Assembly: GCA_024642705.1 (NCBI GenBank)
Contig: JAHEAQ010000040.1
Coordinates: 1 to 42,211, forward strand
From: Bacteroidota bacterium
Lineage (GTDB): Bacteria; Bacteroidota; Bacteroidia; Chitinophagales; Saprospiraceae
Direction: 5' to 3'
DNA length: 42,211 bases
Shown: one piece after another, positions 24,782 through 32,969 of the stretch
How the letters are laid out: every line of letters begins with the position of its first letter
Numbering within the stretch: the first letter of the stretch is position 1
Program-made: the position numbers and the translations under genes
Notes under the pieces: model-generated
The model's input: the letters and a program-made list of their open reading frames with translations, nothing else
Told to the model about the DNA's origin: nothing
Databases searched by the model: none

Positions 24782-25912
24782 TTAATTTGCCAACCAATAA
24801 TTTAACAATAAACCAAGAAATATTCCTAATTGACTACCAATTGCATAACCTATTAAACCAGTAGCCATTCCAGCAAAAATAATCTGTCTGTTTTTTAAGG
24901 CACTGGCAATCTGACCAATGAAGGCAGGTCCATAAATAGCTGCTGTCGACGTTATAATAGTCGTATCTCTGTCAATTTTAAACATCCATGATAAAATTAA
25001 ATGAATAATAATTGTCAGAAACATACAACCTCCTGTGAAAATAATCACATTTCCACCTGTAGATATTAATTCAACAAAATCTGACCTCATTCCAATTGCT
25101 ATACAAAATACCAGCAGCAAATAATCACCTGCTTCAAAAGAGCCCTTTAACTCCCTTATTTTTTTAGAAAATGATGCTGCAACGCTTAATGTAGTTAGTA
25201 AAAGAATGATGAAAACAGTAGTATTTTCGCCTATTCCACCGTAGATCAAAAAAGTTAATCCCACAGTAAAACCGACAATTATTAAGGATAATAAAATAGA
25301 AATTAATGTATCTTTTCTTTTAATTTCAGGGTTCAAATCATATTCCTTAACTTCATTTTCATCAAACTTATAATTTGGAAGAAAATTCCCAAAAACTTTT
25401 TGAGCTACAGAAGTCAAAAAAATCAGATAAATTCCTCCCCACAGCATTTCTGCTGCATTCAATACCACGAAAGTTTCTGTTTTAACGCCTAAAGCAATTC
25501 CTACAGCCTGCATATTGGCTGTACCACCCGTAAAAACTCCAACTAGCATCCCACTTTGGTAACCTGCTTCATATATCGAATCTTTAAAGTAAAATGCAAA
25601 AACCGCCGTGCTGACAACTGCTGCAATTACAGCAAACAAAAATGATAAAACTGTAGGTCCTGCATGATTTAGCCAACCTTTAATGTCTGCCGAAAACAAT
25701 AACATTGGTATTGCAATCATAATACTTCCTTCAGAAATTGATTTGCTGTAAGATTCATTTACCGGCATTAGGTGCAGCAAGGAAATAAAAATTCCCACCA
25801 AATATGCCATTACGACTGGGCTTAAAATTTTCTCAGCTTTCTTCCCTTTTAGTATTCGAACTAAAACAATTGGAAAAAAACATATCACAAGAATCTGGGG
25901 TAAATATTCCAT
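24782..25912 (-). CDS. DUF819-family integral membrane protein
   Basis: A 376-residue membrane protein with about ten hydrophobic helices. The pattern PMLLFSADIKGWLNHAGPTVLSFLFA, MLVGVFTGGTANMQAVGIALGV and FCIAIGMRSDFVEL matches the DUF819 (YjcL-like) family, which has a two-halved transporter-like architecture with GxxxGGTxN-like motifs. Substrate unknown. It is the promoter-proximal gene of a pair with the S1P-lyase-like enzyme, 3 bases apart, so it may move the substrate or product of that enzyme. Confidence 0.88.
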   Translation of the reverse strand: MEYLPQILVICFFPIVLVRILKGKKAEKILSPVVMAYLVGIFISLLHLMPVNESYSKSISEGSIMIAIPMLLFSADIKGWLNHAGPTVLSFLFAVIAAVVSTAVFAFYFKDSIYEAGYQSGMLVGVFTGGTANMQAVGIALGVKTETFVVLNAAEMLWGGIYLIFLTSVAQKVFGNFLPNYKFDENEVKEYDLNPEIKRKDTLISILLSLIIVGFTVGLTFLIYGGIGENTTVFIILLLTTLSVAASFSKKIRELKGSFEAGDYLLLVFCIAIGMRSDFVELISTGGNVIIFTGGCMFLTIIIHLILSWMFKIDRDTTIITSTAAIYGPAFIGQIASALKNRQIIFAGMATGLIGYAIGSQLGIFLGLLLNYWLAN

Positions 25913-26380
25913 ATAAAAAGAAAGATAATTAATTCTAGTTATTGTTGTATTTCTATTGTGGAAAAATAAAAATGTAACTTTGACAAAACGATAAATTCAA
26001 TTATTGTAAATCTATTTTTTTCCATTGACTTAATCTGTTCTAAAAATTAATATACTGCTGCTGCAATAACTTAACATTAGTCATCGGGGGGGGTATAACA
26101 AATTGCACAAAATTAAAATATTTGCTTTCAAGTTATGGGATCTAAAGGGGGAAACTAAAAACAATTTGGATGATACTAATGGGATGATAGGAATAAACTG
26201 TATCTAACTGTTCAGTGTTTGAGTAAAATTTTGGTTAACAGTATTTTATTCTTGGTTGGTTTGAAATAAAGTTTAAATGATAGATTTTGAAAAAATCTAA
26301 AATAATTAGACATAAGGAAATTAGCCTAAAATTGAATTTAAGTGATTAAAGAAAATTTTAAATCTCATTTCTGATGATGT
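25913..26380. other. Gene-poor island with a G8 tract and a small hairpin
   Basis: This stretch of about 470 bases contains no credible gene on either strand. It holds a run of eight G at 26086-26093, rare in DNA this AT-rich, a later ggggg tract near 26146, and an inverted repeat tagatttt/aaaatcta at 26281-26299. On the minus strand a frame of some 30 codons lacks a start. It looks like decayed or regulatory DNA next to the transposase-like gene. Confidence 0.45.
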
Positions 26381-27085
26381 CTACCAGATTGGGACTTCGA
26401 AATAGGATAAAATTTTGAATAGGAGCCTAAAATATCTATAATTTGGGCTTTCAATCTTCAGCGGAGGAAGATTTCTGAAATGAGCTTCAAGGTCGATTTT
26501 ATTGACTTGGCTTCCATTCCATAATACCTGAGATCCCTTCTCCACTAGCATCTCATAATTTATTCCCCACCTCATTCCTTTTTTACTTTCTAATCTTTCC
26601 CTTTTTCTTATTGCCCATTCTCCTTTATGTGGATTATATGGTCTTACATTCTTCAATCTTTCAATGGTTGCAACCAATTCTTCTTCAGAAGTAATCAGTT
26701 CTTTTTGATACCTCCTGTAAAATAAAGCCCCTACTCGTTTATACAACCAATTAAAACGCTTGGCAAATCCAGATTGCAAATTGGCCATTTCTTGGCTAAA
26801 GATAATTGAAGATTCTGGAATTAGGAATTCCAAAATATTTTCATTTTTATGCTTCTTCCTATAGAAATCAATGAATTCTTCTCTCGTTTTCATTTGCACT
26901 AAAAGTTCCCATTGGTTGTCATTGAATGCAAAAGCTATAATCTTGCATAATGGACTTAAATAGTCGTTTGCTTTTTCTTTAAACCGTTCAATGCTTTCTT
27001 GGTTACGGAAAATAGGGTTTCTGGCAACTCCAATATTGTTTAGTAAGTATATACCGCCTTCAAAAACATGTATTGCTATCTCCAT
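26381..27085 (-). CDS. REP-associated tyrosine transposase-like protein lacking the HUH motif
   Basis: A 234-residue protein whose organisation follows RAYT / IS200-like Y1 transposases: a first strand (MEIAIHVFEGGIYLLNNIG), a central strand IIAFAFNDNQWELLV (about 49-63), then FNWLYKRVGALFYRRYQKELI (111-131), which matches the family's conserved 'YN..YxRxGxLFxxRFK' block. At the place where these enzymes have N-H-x-H-L-L, this one has N57-Q58-W59-E60-L61-L62. The YIHxNP segment with the nucleophile Tyr reads roughly IERLKNVRPYNP. Both catalytic elements therefore seem lost, suggesting a domesticated DNA- or RNA-hairpin-binding protein. The gene is isolated, with a palindrome in its leader. 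The family assignment is my pattern reading and not a search. Confidence 0.65.
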   Translation of the reverse strand: MEIAIHVFEGGIYLLNNIGVARNPIFRNQESIERFKEKANDYLSPLCKIIAFAFNDNQWELLVQMKTREEFIDFYRKKHKNENILEFLIPESSIIFSQEMANLQSGFAKRFNWLYKRVGALFYRRYQKELITSEEELVATIERLKNVRPYNPHKGEWAIRKRERLESKKGMRWGINYEMLVEKGSQVLWNGSQVNKIDLEAHFRNLPPLKIESPNYRYFRLLFKILSYFEVPIW

Positions 27086-27089
27086 TTTT

Positions 27090-27113
27090 ACTTTACATTT
27101 TATCGTGTAAAGT
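27090..27113. promoter_or_regulatory. Palindrome in the leader of the transposase-like gene
   Basis: actttaca (27090-27097) and tgtaaagt (27106-27113) are perfect 8-base reverse complements around an 8-base spacer. The element begins 5 bases upstream of the ATG of the minus-strand gene, so it would form a hairpin in the mRNA leader or an operator in DNA. RAYT proteins bind short palindromes, so an autoregulatory target is possible. Confidence 0.45.
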
Positions 27114-27315
27114 ATTAGTGTTTTAAAATCCTATTTCGTTACCTTTTTTTTTGTTTATTTTCAAACTTTACCATTTTTCCCAACTTTCATTTATCAGGTT
27201 TTGCCATTAAAAGCCGTGTATAAACTCACCCCAAAGGAAATCGACCATTTATCCGAATAATTTAAAACATATTGTGCATTTTGTTTTACAGACTATTCAT
27301 CTTTGACTAAAAATT

Positions 27316-28650
27316 TCATCTTGTAAATTCTAATCTTTGTCCAAGATTTAATGGACTGACCTTGTTATTTTCATAAGCCAATTCTCCATTAACAATGGTT
27401 TTTAATATTTTATTATTAAAGACCTTTCCTTCTAACGGAGACCAACCACATTTATAAAGAATATTAGACTTATCAACTTTATAGGTGGATTCCAAATCTA
27501 CAAGGACTAAATCTGCAAAGTAACCTTCTCTAATAAATCCGCGGTCTCGAATTTGAAAACATTGAGCAGGAGCATGACTCATTTTCTCCACCACTTTTTC
27601 TAACCCAATGATACCTTGCTGATAAAAATCTAGCATAATATTTAACGAATGCTGAACCAAGGGCAAACCTGATGGGGCGTCAAGATAACTATTTTCTTTT
27701 TCGGACAATGTATGAGGAGCATGGTCAGTAGCAATAATATCCAAACGATCATCCAATAGAGCTTTCATTAATTCAATTTTATGCTTTCCGTCTTTAATCG
27801 CTGGATTACATTTAATTTTCGAGCCCAGTTTCTCATAATCAGATGCATCAAAATATAAATGGTGCACACAAACTTCGGACGTAATTCTTTTTTGTTCAAG
27901 TGGTATGGAATTGTCGAATAATATCAGCTCATTGTTCGTTGAAATATGAAGAATATGCAATCTGGTGTTGTATTTTTTGGCTAATTCTATTGCCAAAGAA
28001 GAGGATTTGAAACATGCCTCTTCATTTCTGATTTCTGGATGAGCTGAAAATGGGATATCATTTCCATACTTCCTTTTGAAAATTTCAGTGTTCTTTCTTA
28101 TGGTAGCTTCATCCTCACAATGAGTAGCAATTAACATAGGAACACTTCTAAACAAACCCTCTAAAGTCTTTTCATCATCAACCAACATATTGCCCGTTGA
28201 CGAGCCCATAAAGACCTTAACCCCACAGACATTATTTTTATTGGTTTTCAAAACTTCTTCAAGATTGTCATTAGAAGCCCCCATAAAAAAAGAATAATTT
28301 GCTGGGGACACTTTTCTTGCTATTTCATATTTCTTTGCAAGTTCTTCCTGGGTCAATGCTGCAGGTTTAGTATTAGGCATTTCCATAAATGTTGTCGTTC
28401 CCCCAGCGACAGCTGCTCTGGATTCTGTGGAAATATCAGCTTTGTGCGTCAATCCAGGTTCCCTAAAATGTACTTGATCGTCAATGACTCCTGGCAAAAG
28501 ATATTTTCCTGCTCCATTTATTTCTTTGGAACCTTTAGATTCAATAATTCCTCCTATCTTTTCAATCCTATTACCATTAATAAGCAAATCTCCTTCTATG
28601 ACCAACCCTTCATTAATCATGATCACATTCTTTATCAACTTCTTCATCAA
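27316..28650 (-). CDS. pyrC: Dihydroorotase
   Basis: This enzyme closes carbamoyl-aspartate to dihydroorotate in pyrimidine synthesis. The 444-residue protein is a type I (PyrC/AllB-like) amidohydrolase: GVIDDQVHFREPGLTHKADI (54-73), GGTTTFMEMPNTKP, the metal-bridging Lys in VCGVKVFMGSS, His in THCEDE and LHILHIS, and the catalytic Asp in IATDHAPHT. The first His of the usual HxH metal pair reads Q59 (QVH). The sequence opens with MM, so the start may be 28650 or 28647. It is divergent from purK, with 66 bases between. Confidence 0.92.
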   Translation of the reverse strand: MMKKLIKNVIMINEGLVIEGDLLINGNRIEKIGGIIESKGSKEINGAGKYLLPGVIDDQVHFREPGLTHKADISTESRAAVAGGTTTFMEMPNTKPAALTQEELAKKYEIARKVSPANYSFFMGASNDNLEEVLKTNKNNVCGVKVFMGSSTGNMLVDDEKTLEGLFRSVPMLIATHCEDEATIRKNTEIFKRKYGNDIPFSAHPEIRNEEACFKSSSLAIELAKKYNTRLHILHISTNNELILFDNSIPLEQKRITSEVCVHHLYFDASDYEKLGSKIKCNPAIKDGKHKIELMKALLDDRLDIIATDHAPHTLSEKENSYLDAPSGLPLVQHSLNIMLDFYQQGIIGLEKVVEKMSHAPAQCFQIRDRGFIREGYFADLVLVDLESTYKVDKSNILYKCGWSPLEGKVFNNKILKTIVNGELAYENNKVSPLNLGQRLEFTR

Positions 28651-28686
28651 TTTATATTTTAGGCAATGAATTTATGAATTATTCGA

Positions 28687-28694
28687 TACTTTTG
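28687..28694 (+). promoter_or_regulatory. Likely -7 promoter element of purKE
   Basis: TACTTTTG followed by cg fits the Bacteroidota TAnnTTTG consensus and lies 22 bases before the purK ATG. No clear -33 TTG was seen at the expected distance. The same -7 plus CG pattern occurs before the TPR gene at 20568. Confidence 0.5.
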
Positions 28695-28716
28695 CGAATA
28701 ATGAAAGATATCTTGA

Positions 28717-29862
28717 ATGAATTATAGACAATTAAAAGTTGGTGTCCTTGGTGGAGGGCAACTAGGTAGAATGATGTATGAAGCTATTATAAAATGGGAT
28801 CTTGACATACATTTTATGGATCAAAGTAAAGATTTTCCGGTTGGAAAAATATGTCCAAATTTTCAAATTGGAGATTTTAGCAATTATGATGATGTCTATA
28901 ATTTTGGGTTGGACAAAGATATAATTACAATCGAAATTGAAGCTGTTAATATTGAAGCATTAAAGCAACTTGAAAAATTAGGTAAGAAAGTTCATCCATC
29001 GCCTGATGCCTTAAAAATAATAAATGACAAAGGACTTCAAAAAATGTTTTATGAATCGAATCAAATTCCAACTTCAAATTTTCAAATATTTAAAAATGAA
29101 TCTGAAATCTTGCATGCAATAGAAGAGGGAGAATTGAAATTTCCGTTCGTACAAAAATCAAGAACTGGAGGATATGATGGTAAGGGTGTTGCCGTTATTA
29201 AAAACCAAAATGATCTTTCGAAACTATTGCCAACTGCTAGCATTGTCGAAGATTTGGTACCTATCAAAAAGGAGATTGGAATTATTGTAGCTCAAAACGA
29301 AGCAGGTCAAATTGCAACTTTTGATCCTGTCGAAATGGTTTTTGAGCAAGAAGCGAACTTGGTAGATTTCCTTTTTGCTCCTGCAGCTATCAGCAAAGAA
29401 ATGGCAGCAGAAGCTGAATTAATATCTAAGTTATTAATTTCGAAATTAGCAATTTGTGGTTTATTAGCCGTTGAATTATTCATTACAGAGGATGACAAAA
29501 TTCTTGTTAATGAAATTGCTCCAAGAACCCACAATAGCGGCCATCATACTATTGAAGCTTGCGTTACCTCACAATTTGAACAGCATATCCGTGGAATAAT
29601 GAATATGCCTTTAGGTGAAACCACTTTATTACATCCAGCGGTTATGGTGAATTTATTAGGAAGCGCAAATGTTTCGGGTTCTGTAAATTATGATGGAATG
29701 GATACTTGTCTTGAAAAAAATAATGTGCATTTACATTTTTATGGAAAATCAGAAACAAAACCATTCCGTAAAATGGGACATGCTACTATTATAGATGATA
29801 GTTTAGATAGGGCAAAAGAAAAAGCTAAATTTGTAAAAGAAAATTTAAAAGTTACCATATGA
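28717..29862 (+). CDS. purK: N5-carboxyaminoimidazole ribonucleotide synthase
   Basis: This ATP-grasp enzyme carboxylates AIR with bicarbonate in purine synthesis. The 381-residue protein starts with [17 protein letters not shown], typical of PurK, continues with [19 protein letters not shown] (ATP-grasp loop), and has [34 protein letters not shown], which contains the metal-binding and active-site residues. [18 protein letters not shown] marks the C-terminal domain. The stop overlaps the purE start by 4 bases (ATGA), so the two are coupled. Confidence 0.96.
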   Translation: MNYRQLKVGVLGGGQLGRMMYEAIIKWDLDIHFMDQSKDFPVGKICPNFQIGDFSNYDDVYNFGLDKDIITIEIEAVNIEALKQLEKLGKKVHPSPDALKIINDKGLQKMFYESNQIPTSNFQIFKNESEILHAIEEGELKFPFVQKSRTGGYDGKGVAVIKNQNDLSKLLPTASIVEDLVPIKKEIGIIVAQNEAGQIATFDPVEMVFEQEANLVDFLFAPAAISKEMAAEAELISKLLISKLAICGLLAVELFITEDDKILVNEIAPRTHNSGHHTIEACVTSQFEQHIRGIMNMPLGETTLLHPAVMVNLLGSANVSGSVNYDGMDTCLEKNNVHLHFYGKSETKPFRKMGHATIIDDSLDRAKEKAKFVKENLKVTI

Positions 29863-30359
29863 TAAAATCTCAAGTTGGAATAATTATGGGTTCTGATTCA
29901 GACCTACCTGTCATGGAAGCTGCAGCTGAAATTCTTAAATCTTTCGACATACCTTTTGAATTAACAGTTGTTTCGGCTCACAGGACTCCAGATCGGATGT
30001 TTGAATATGCAAAAAATGCCCATATCAGAGGCATCAAAGTGATCATTGCAGGAGCAGGTGGAGCAGCACATTTACCAGGAATGGTAGCCAGCTTGAGCCC
30101 TCTGCCAGTCATCGGAGTGCCTGTAAAATCTTCTAATTCAATTGATGGTTGGGATTCTATTTTATCCATTTTACAAATGCCTAATGGCGTGCCTGTTGCT
30201 ACAGTAGCCCTAAATGCTGCGAAAAATGCTGGTATTCTAGCTGCTCAAATTATTGGCACCTCGGACATTTCAATTCAAGAAAAAGTATTGGAATTCAAAA
30301 ACAAAATGAAAGAAGAAGTAAATATTAAAATTGAAAATTTGAAAAGCAAAGGCTATTAA
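29859..30359 (+). CDS. purE: N5-carboxyaminoimidazole ribonucleotide mutase
   Basis: A 166-residue class I PurE, which moves the carboxyl group of N5-CAIR to make CAIR. It has the hallmark [12 protein letters not shown] (active-site Ser and Asp), [11 protein letters not shown] with the catalytic His, and [15 protein letters not shown], then [10 protein letters not shown]. The presence of purK shows the bacterial two-step route. Its last 4 bases overlap the convergent rimM stop. Confidence 0.97.
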   Translation: MIKSQVGIIMGSDSDLPVMEAAAEILKSFDIPFELTVVSAHRTPDRMFEYAKNAHIRGIKVIIAGAGGAAHLPGMVASLSPLPVIGVPVKSSNSIDGWDSILSILQMPNGVPVATVALNAAKNAGILAAQIIGTSDISIQEKVLEFKNKMKEEVNIKIENLKSKGY

Positions 30360-30901
30360 TTGTACAAGTCCAATAAGCCTTCTGGTATTTCAACAAAAAC
30401 CAATTTCGAATCTTCATCAGTGCCTTTAAAATTAAATTCGTTAAGCGGAATTAAATATTCTACATTGTTTTTACCGACAACTATTGCAATTTCTTGTTCA
30501 GGATATTCTTCTATTTGTTTTACCACTCCGATATAAGCCTCACTCTCTGAATCCCTCATTTCAAATCCTACTAAAAAATCAAATGTTAATGTTTCTTTTT
30601 TAACATTCGAATCTAGTATCTGATTTTTATGAAGATAAATAGCTTTTGACACCAGTTCTTTTGATTCTTCAGGTGTGTCAGTACTCTCAAATTTTATGAC
30701 GCCTGATTGAATCTCACTTAAAGTTGAATCAATAAAATAAGGAACCATACAGCCTTTTAACACAAAAAAACAATGCTCTGCCTTGAAAATCGAGTCTTCG
30801 AAAACTTCTTCTACGAAAAATCTTAATTTCCCCTGAATTCCCAAGGATTTTTTAGTATATCCAATTTCCGTATATTCTGGAAAATAATCAATTATGTCCA
30901 A
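30356..30901 (-). CDS. rimM: 16S rRNA processing factor RimM
   Basis: This 181-residue protein assists 30S head maturation by binding S19. The N-terminal domain has [20 protein letters not shown] (about 13-32), matching the usual 'G.i.k.hGi.Gelrv', and the C-terminal PRC barrel has [32 protein letters not shown] and [10 protein letters not shown], as in other members. The usual neighbours rpsP and trmD are not here; it instead follows mnmA and a lipoprotein gene. Its start overlaps the upstream lipoprotein by 14 bases. Confidence 0.88.
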   Translation of the reverse strand: MDIIDYFPEYTEIGYTKKSLGIQGKLRFFVEEVFEDSIFKAEHCFFVLKGCMVPYFIDSTLSEIQSGVIKFESTDTPEESKELVSKAIYLHKNQILDSNVKKETLTFDFLVGFEMRDSESEAYIGVVKQIEEYPEQEIAIVVGKNNVEYLIPLNEFNFKGTDEDSKLVFVEIPEGLLDLYN

Positions 30902-31652
30902 TTAATGTTTGTTTTAAAATGAATCCTTTTTCAGCTTTTTCCTGCCAATCTTGACTGCATGTAATACATTGGGAATCCAATATTTCATATTCTTTGTATA
31001 CCAATCCTACTCCTCGTGCATACTTTTCAATAGCATACCTTCTTTCAATAGCATTTGAATTATTATCATCTGTTTGCAATACTGTTGCAACTTTAGCATA
31101 ATCTGTTTTTCCTATAGTTTCTGTAATATCTAGAGAACCTATTTTATAATTATCCCATCCTGAATACATGTTCACACTTTCTCCGGCAACATCAATTACC
31201 GTAGATTCATCAATATATAGATTTCCATTCCAACTCAATCCTTTTATAGGCGGAAAAACGAATTTAATAAACTTCAGATTTTCTTCTGTTCGAAAGGCCT
31301 GATGATTATTTTCATAACTTGTCCAAACATCTGTTAACTTCCAAGAAGTACTATCCCCTGTCCTCCAGCTGCGTTCGATCCTATAAATTGTGTCTCCAAC
31401 TTGATCCGTATATCTTTCTACTACTTCTTCTTTAACCTCTGAAATTGTATTGATTATTTTGGATCCTTGGTCATCATAAATTGTGGAATCAACCTTATAT
31501 ATCCAATATTTTCCTATTTCTAAAGGAAAATAATCATAACCAAATTTATCTTCATCATATTCCTCCTTTGTTTTTTCACAGGAATAAATCATAAATAAAA
31601 TGAAGGAAAGAAGGATAGTATAAGATAAAATATTTGTAATCTTATTAGTCAT
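30888..31652 (-). CDS. Lipoprotein of unknown function
   Basis: A 254-residue protein with a long hydrophobic signal ending in FMIYSCEKTKEEYDED (lipidation Cys near residue 25). Next comes FGYDYFPLEIGKYWIYKVDSTIYDDQG, a phrase common in Bacteroidota surface lipoproteins of unknown role, and alternating beta strands. A CxxC pair occurs near the C-terminus (DSQCITCSQDW). It lies between mnmA and rimM and overlaps rimM by 14 bases, so all three may be cotranscribed; I see no functional link. Confidence 0.85.
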   Translation of the reverse strand: MTNKITNILSYTILLSFILFMIYSCEKTKEEYDEDKFGYDYFPLEIGKYWIYKVDSTIYDDQGSKIINTISEVKEEVVERYTDQVGDTIYRIERSWRTGDSTSWKLTDVWTSYENNHQAFRTEENLKFIKFVFPPIKGLSWNGNLYIDESTVIDVAGESVNMYSGWDNYKIGSLDITETIGKTDYAKVATVLQTDDNNSNAIERRYAIEKYARGVGLVYKEYEILDSQCITCSQDWQEKAEKGFILKQTLIGHN

Positions 31653-31724
31653 TTATCTGTTTATAAAAACCTCTAATTATTTTAATTGATATTAAACAAA
31701 AAGAAAGCCAAAAAAAGAAAATAA

Positions 31725-32831
31725 TTAATTTTCATTTATAAGAGAAGACAATATAATTCCTCCTCCAACTACATCATCACCTTCATAAAAAACAGCAGAT
31801 TGACCAGGAGCGACACCTCTTACATTGGCATGAAATACCACTTCAGCTTTATCCTTTTGTTGCGTAACTGTGCTTAACGTGCCTCTATCATTGTATCTAA
31901 CTTGGGAAACCATTTCTCTAGCTCCTACAATATTTTCGTATTTCTGAATGTTTAATTTTCCTACGATCATTCCATTTCTCATCAAATCACCAACATCCCC
32001 TAAGACTACTGTATTTGTTTCGGCAATAATCTCGGTCACAAACATAGGTTTTCCAAAAGCTTTTCCCAATCCTTTCCTTTGGCCAATCGTATAAAAAGGA
32101 TAGCCTTCATGTTCGCCTAAAATTTCACCATTTATTCCAATAAATGTGCCTCCAGCAACTTGTTTTTCAAGTTCTGGAACTCTCCTTTTTAAAAAACCTC
32201 TATAATCATTATCGGGTACAAAACAAATCTCGTAACTCTCAGCTTTTTTTGAGAGCTCTTCATATCCCCAATCTAAGGCCATTTTCCTTACTTCATTTTT
32301 CACAAAAGGCCCCAAGGGAAATTTGCTCCGACTTAAACATTCTTGTGATAATCCCCATAAGACGTAGGATTGGTCTTTTTTCTCATCTTTTGACTTTTTG
32401 ATAAAATACCTTTCATCATTTTTGTCAATCGTAGCATAATGTCCCGTTGCAATAAATTCACAATCCATTGCGTCGGCCCTTTTTAATAAGGCAGACCATT
32501 TGATATGCGTATTGCAAAGGACGCATGGATTAGGCGTTCTTCCAGCTATATATTCATCCACAAAATTATCAATCACATAATCGCCAAATTCATTTCTGAT
32601 GTCAACTATAAAATGATGAAAGCCCATTTTAACTGCTATTTCGCGAGCATCATTTATTGAATCCAAGCTACAACAACCAGTTTCTTTTTTAGAACCTCCA
32701 GAAGAAGCATAATCCCATGTCTTCATCGTAATACCGACCACTTCGTAACCTTGTTCATGCAACATCATTGCAGTAACCGTGCTATCAATTCCCCCACTCA
32801 TAGCTACGAGAACTCTTCCTAATTTGCTCAT
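31725..32831 (-). CDS. mnmA: tRNA-specific 2-thiouridylase MnmA
   Basis: This enzyme thiolates U34 of Lys, Glu and Gln tRNAs. The 368-residue protein has the PP-loop ATP motif SGGIDS (12-17), the first catalytic Cys C103 in NPCVLCNTHIKW (C106 follows), the TGHYA block, and C203 in SYEICFVPDNDYRGFL as the second active-site Cys. GQRKGLG and the C-terminal VRGVAPGQSAVFYEGDDVVGGGII are characteristic. It is the first gene of a minus-strand unit with the lipoprotein and rimM, and its start has a likely promoter just upstream. Confidence 0.96.
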   Translation of the reverse strand: MSKLGRVLVAMSGGIDSTVTAMMLHEQGYEVVGITMKTWDYASSGGSKKETGCCSLDSINDAREIAVKMGFHHFIVDIRNEFGDYVIDNFVDEYIAGRTPNPCVLCNTHIKWSALLKRADAMDCEFIATGHYATIDKNDERYFIKKSKDEKKDQSYVLWGLSQECLSRSKFPLGPFVKNEVRKMALDWGYEELSKKAESYEICFVPDNDYRGFLKRRVPELEKQVAGGTFIGINGEILGEHEGYPFYTIGQRKGLGKAFGKPMFVTEIIAETNTVVLGDVGDLMRNGMIVGKLNIQKYENIVGAREMVSQVRYNDRGTLSTVTQQKDKAEVVFHANVRGVAPGQSAVFYEGDDVVGGGIILSSLINEN

Positions 32832-32848
32832 TTATTGTAATTTGTGTG

Positions 32849-32856
32849 CAAAATTA
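32849..32856 (-). promoter_or_regulatory. Likely -7 promoter element of mnmA
   Basis: On the minus strand these bases read TAATTTTG followed by c, a full match to TAnnTTTG, 17 bases before the mnmA ATG. A TTG lies about 23 bases further upstream, slightly beyond the usual spacing. Confidence 0.45.
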
Positions 32857-32969
32857 ATACATTTTGACGCTTATTCATACAAATAAGTGGAAGAAATGGT
32901 TTAATCCCATGATCTTTATATTTTTTGATCTTCATTGTTATAGCAAGTATAACGAAATTCATTACTAGC

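Noticed and set aside
25913-26380. Decayed insertion sequence upstream of the RAYT-like gene
   Set aside because: No terminal repeats, target duplication or transposase fragments could be recognised.
27111-27260. An open stretch ending in VYKLTPKEIDHLSE upstream of the dihydroorotase end
   Set aside because: It has no ATG and only a late GTG at 27216; it might be a gene relic, but the match to any protein is not established.
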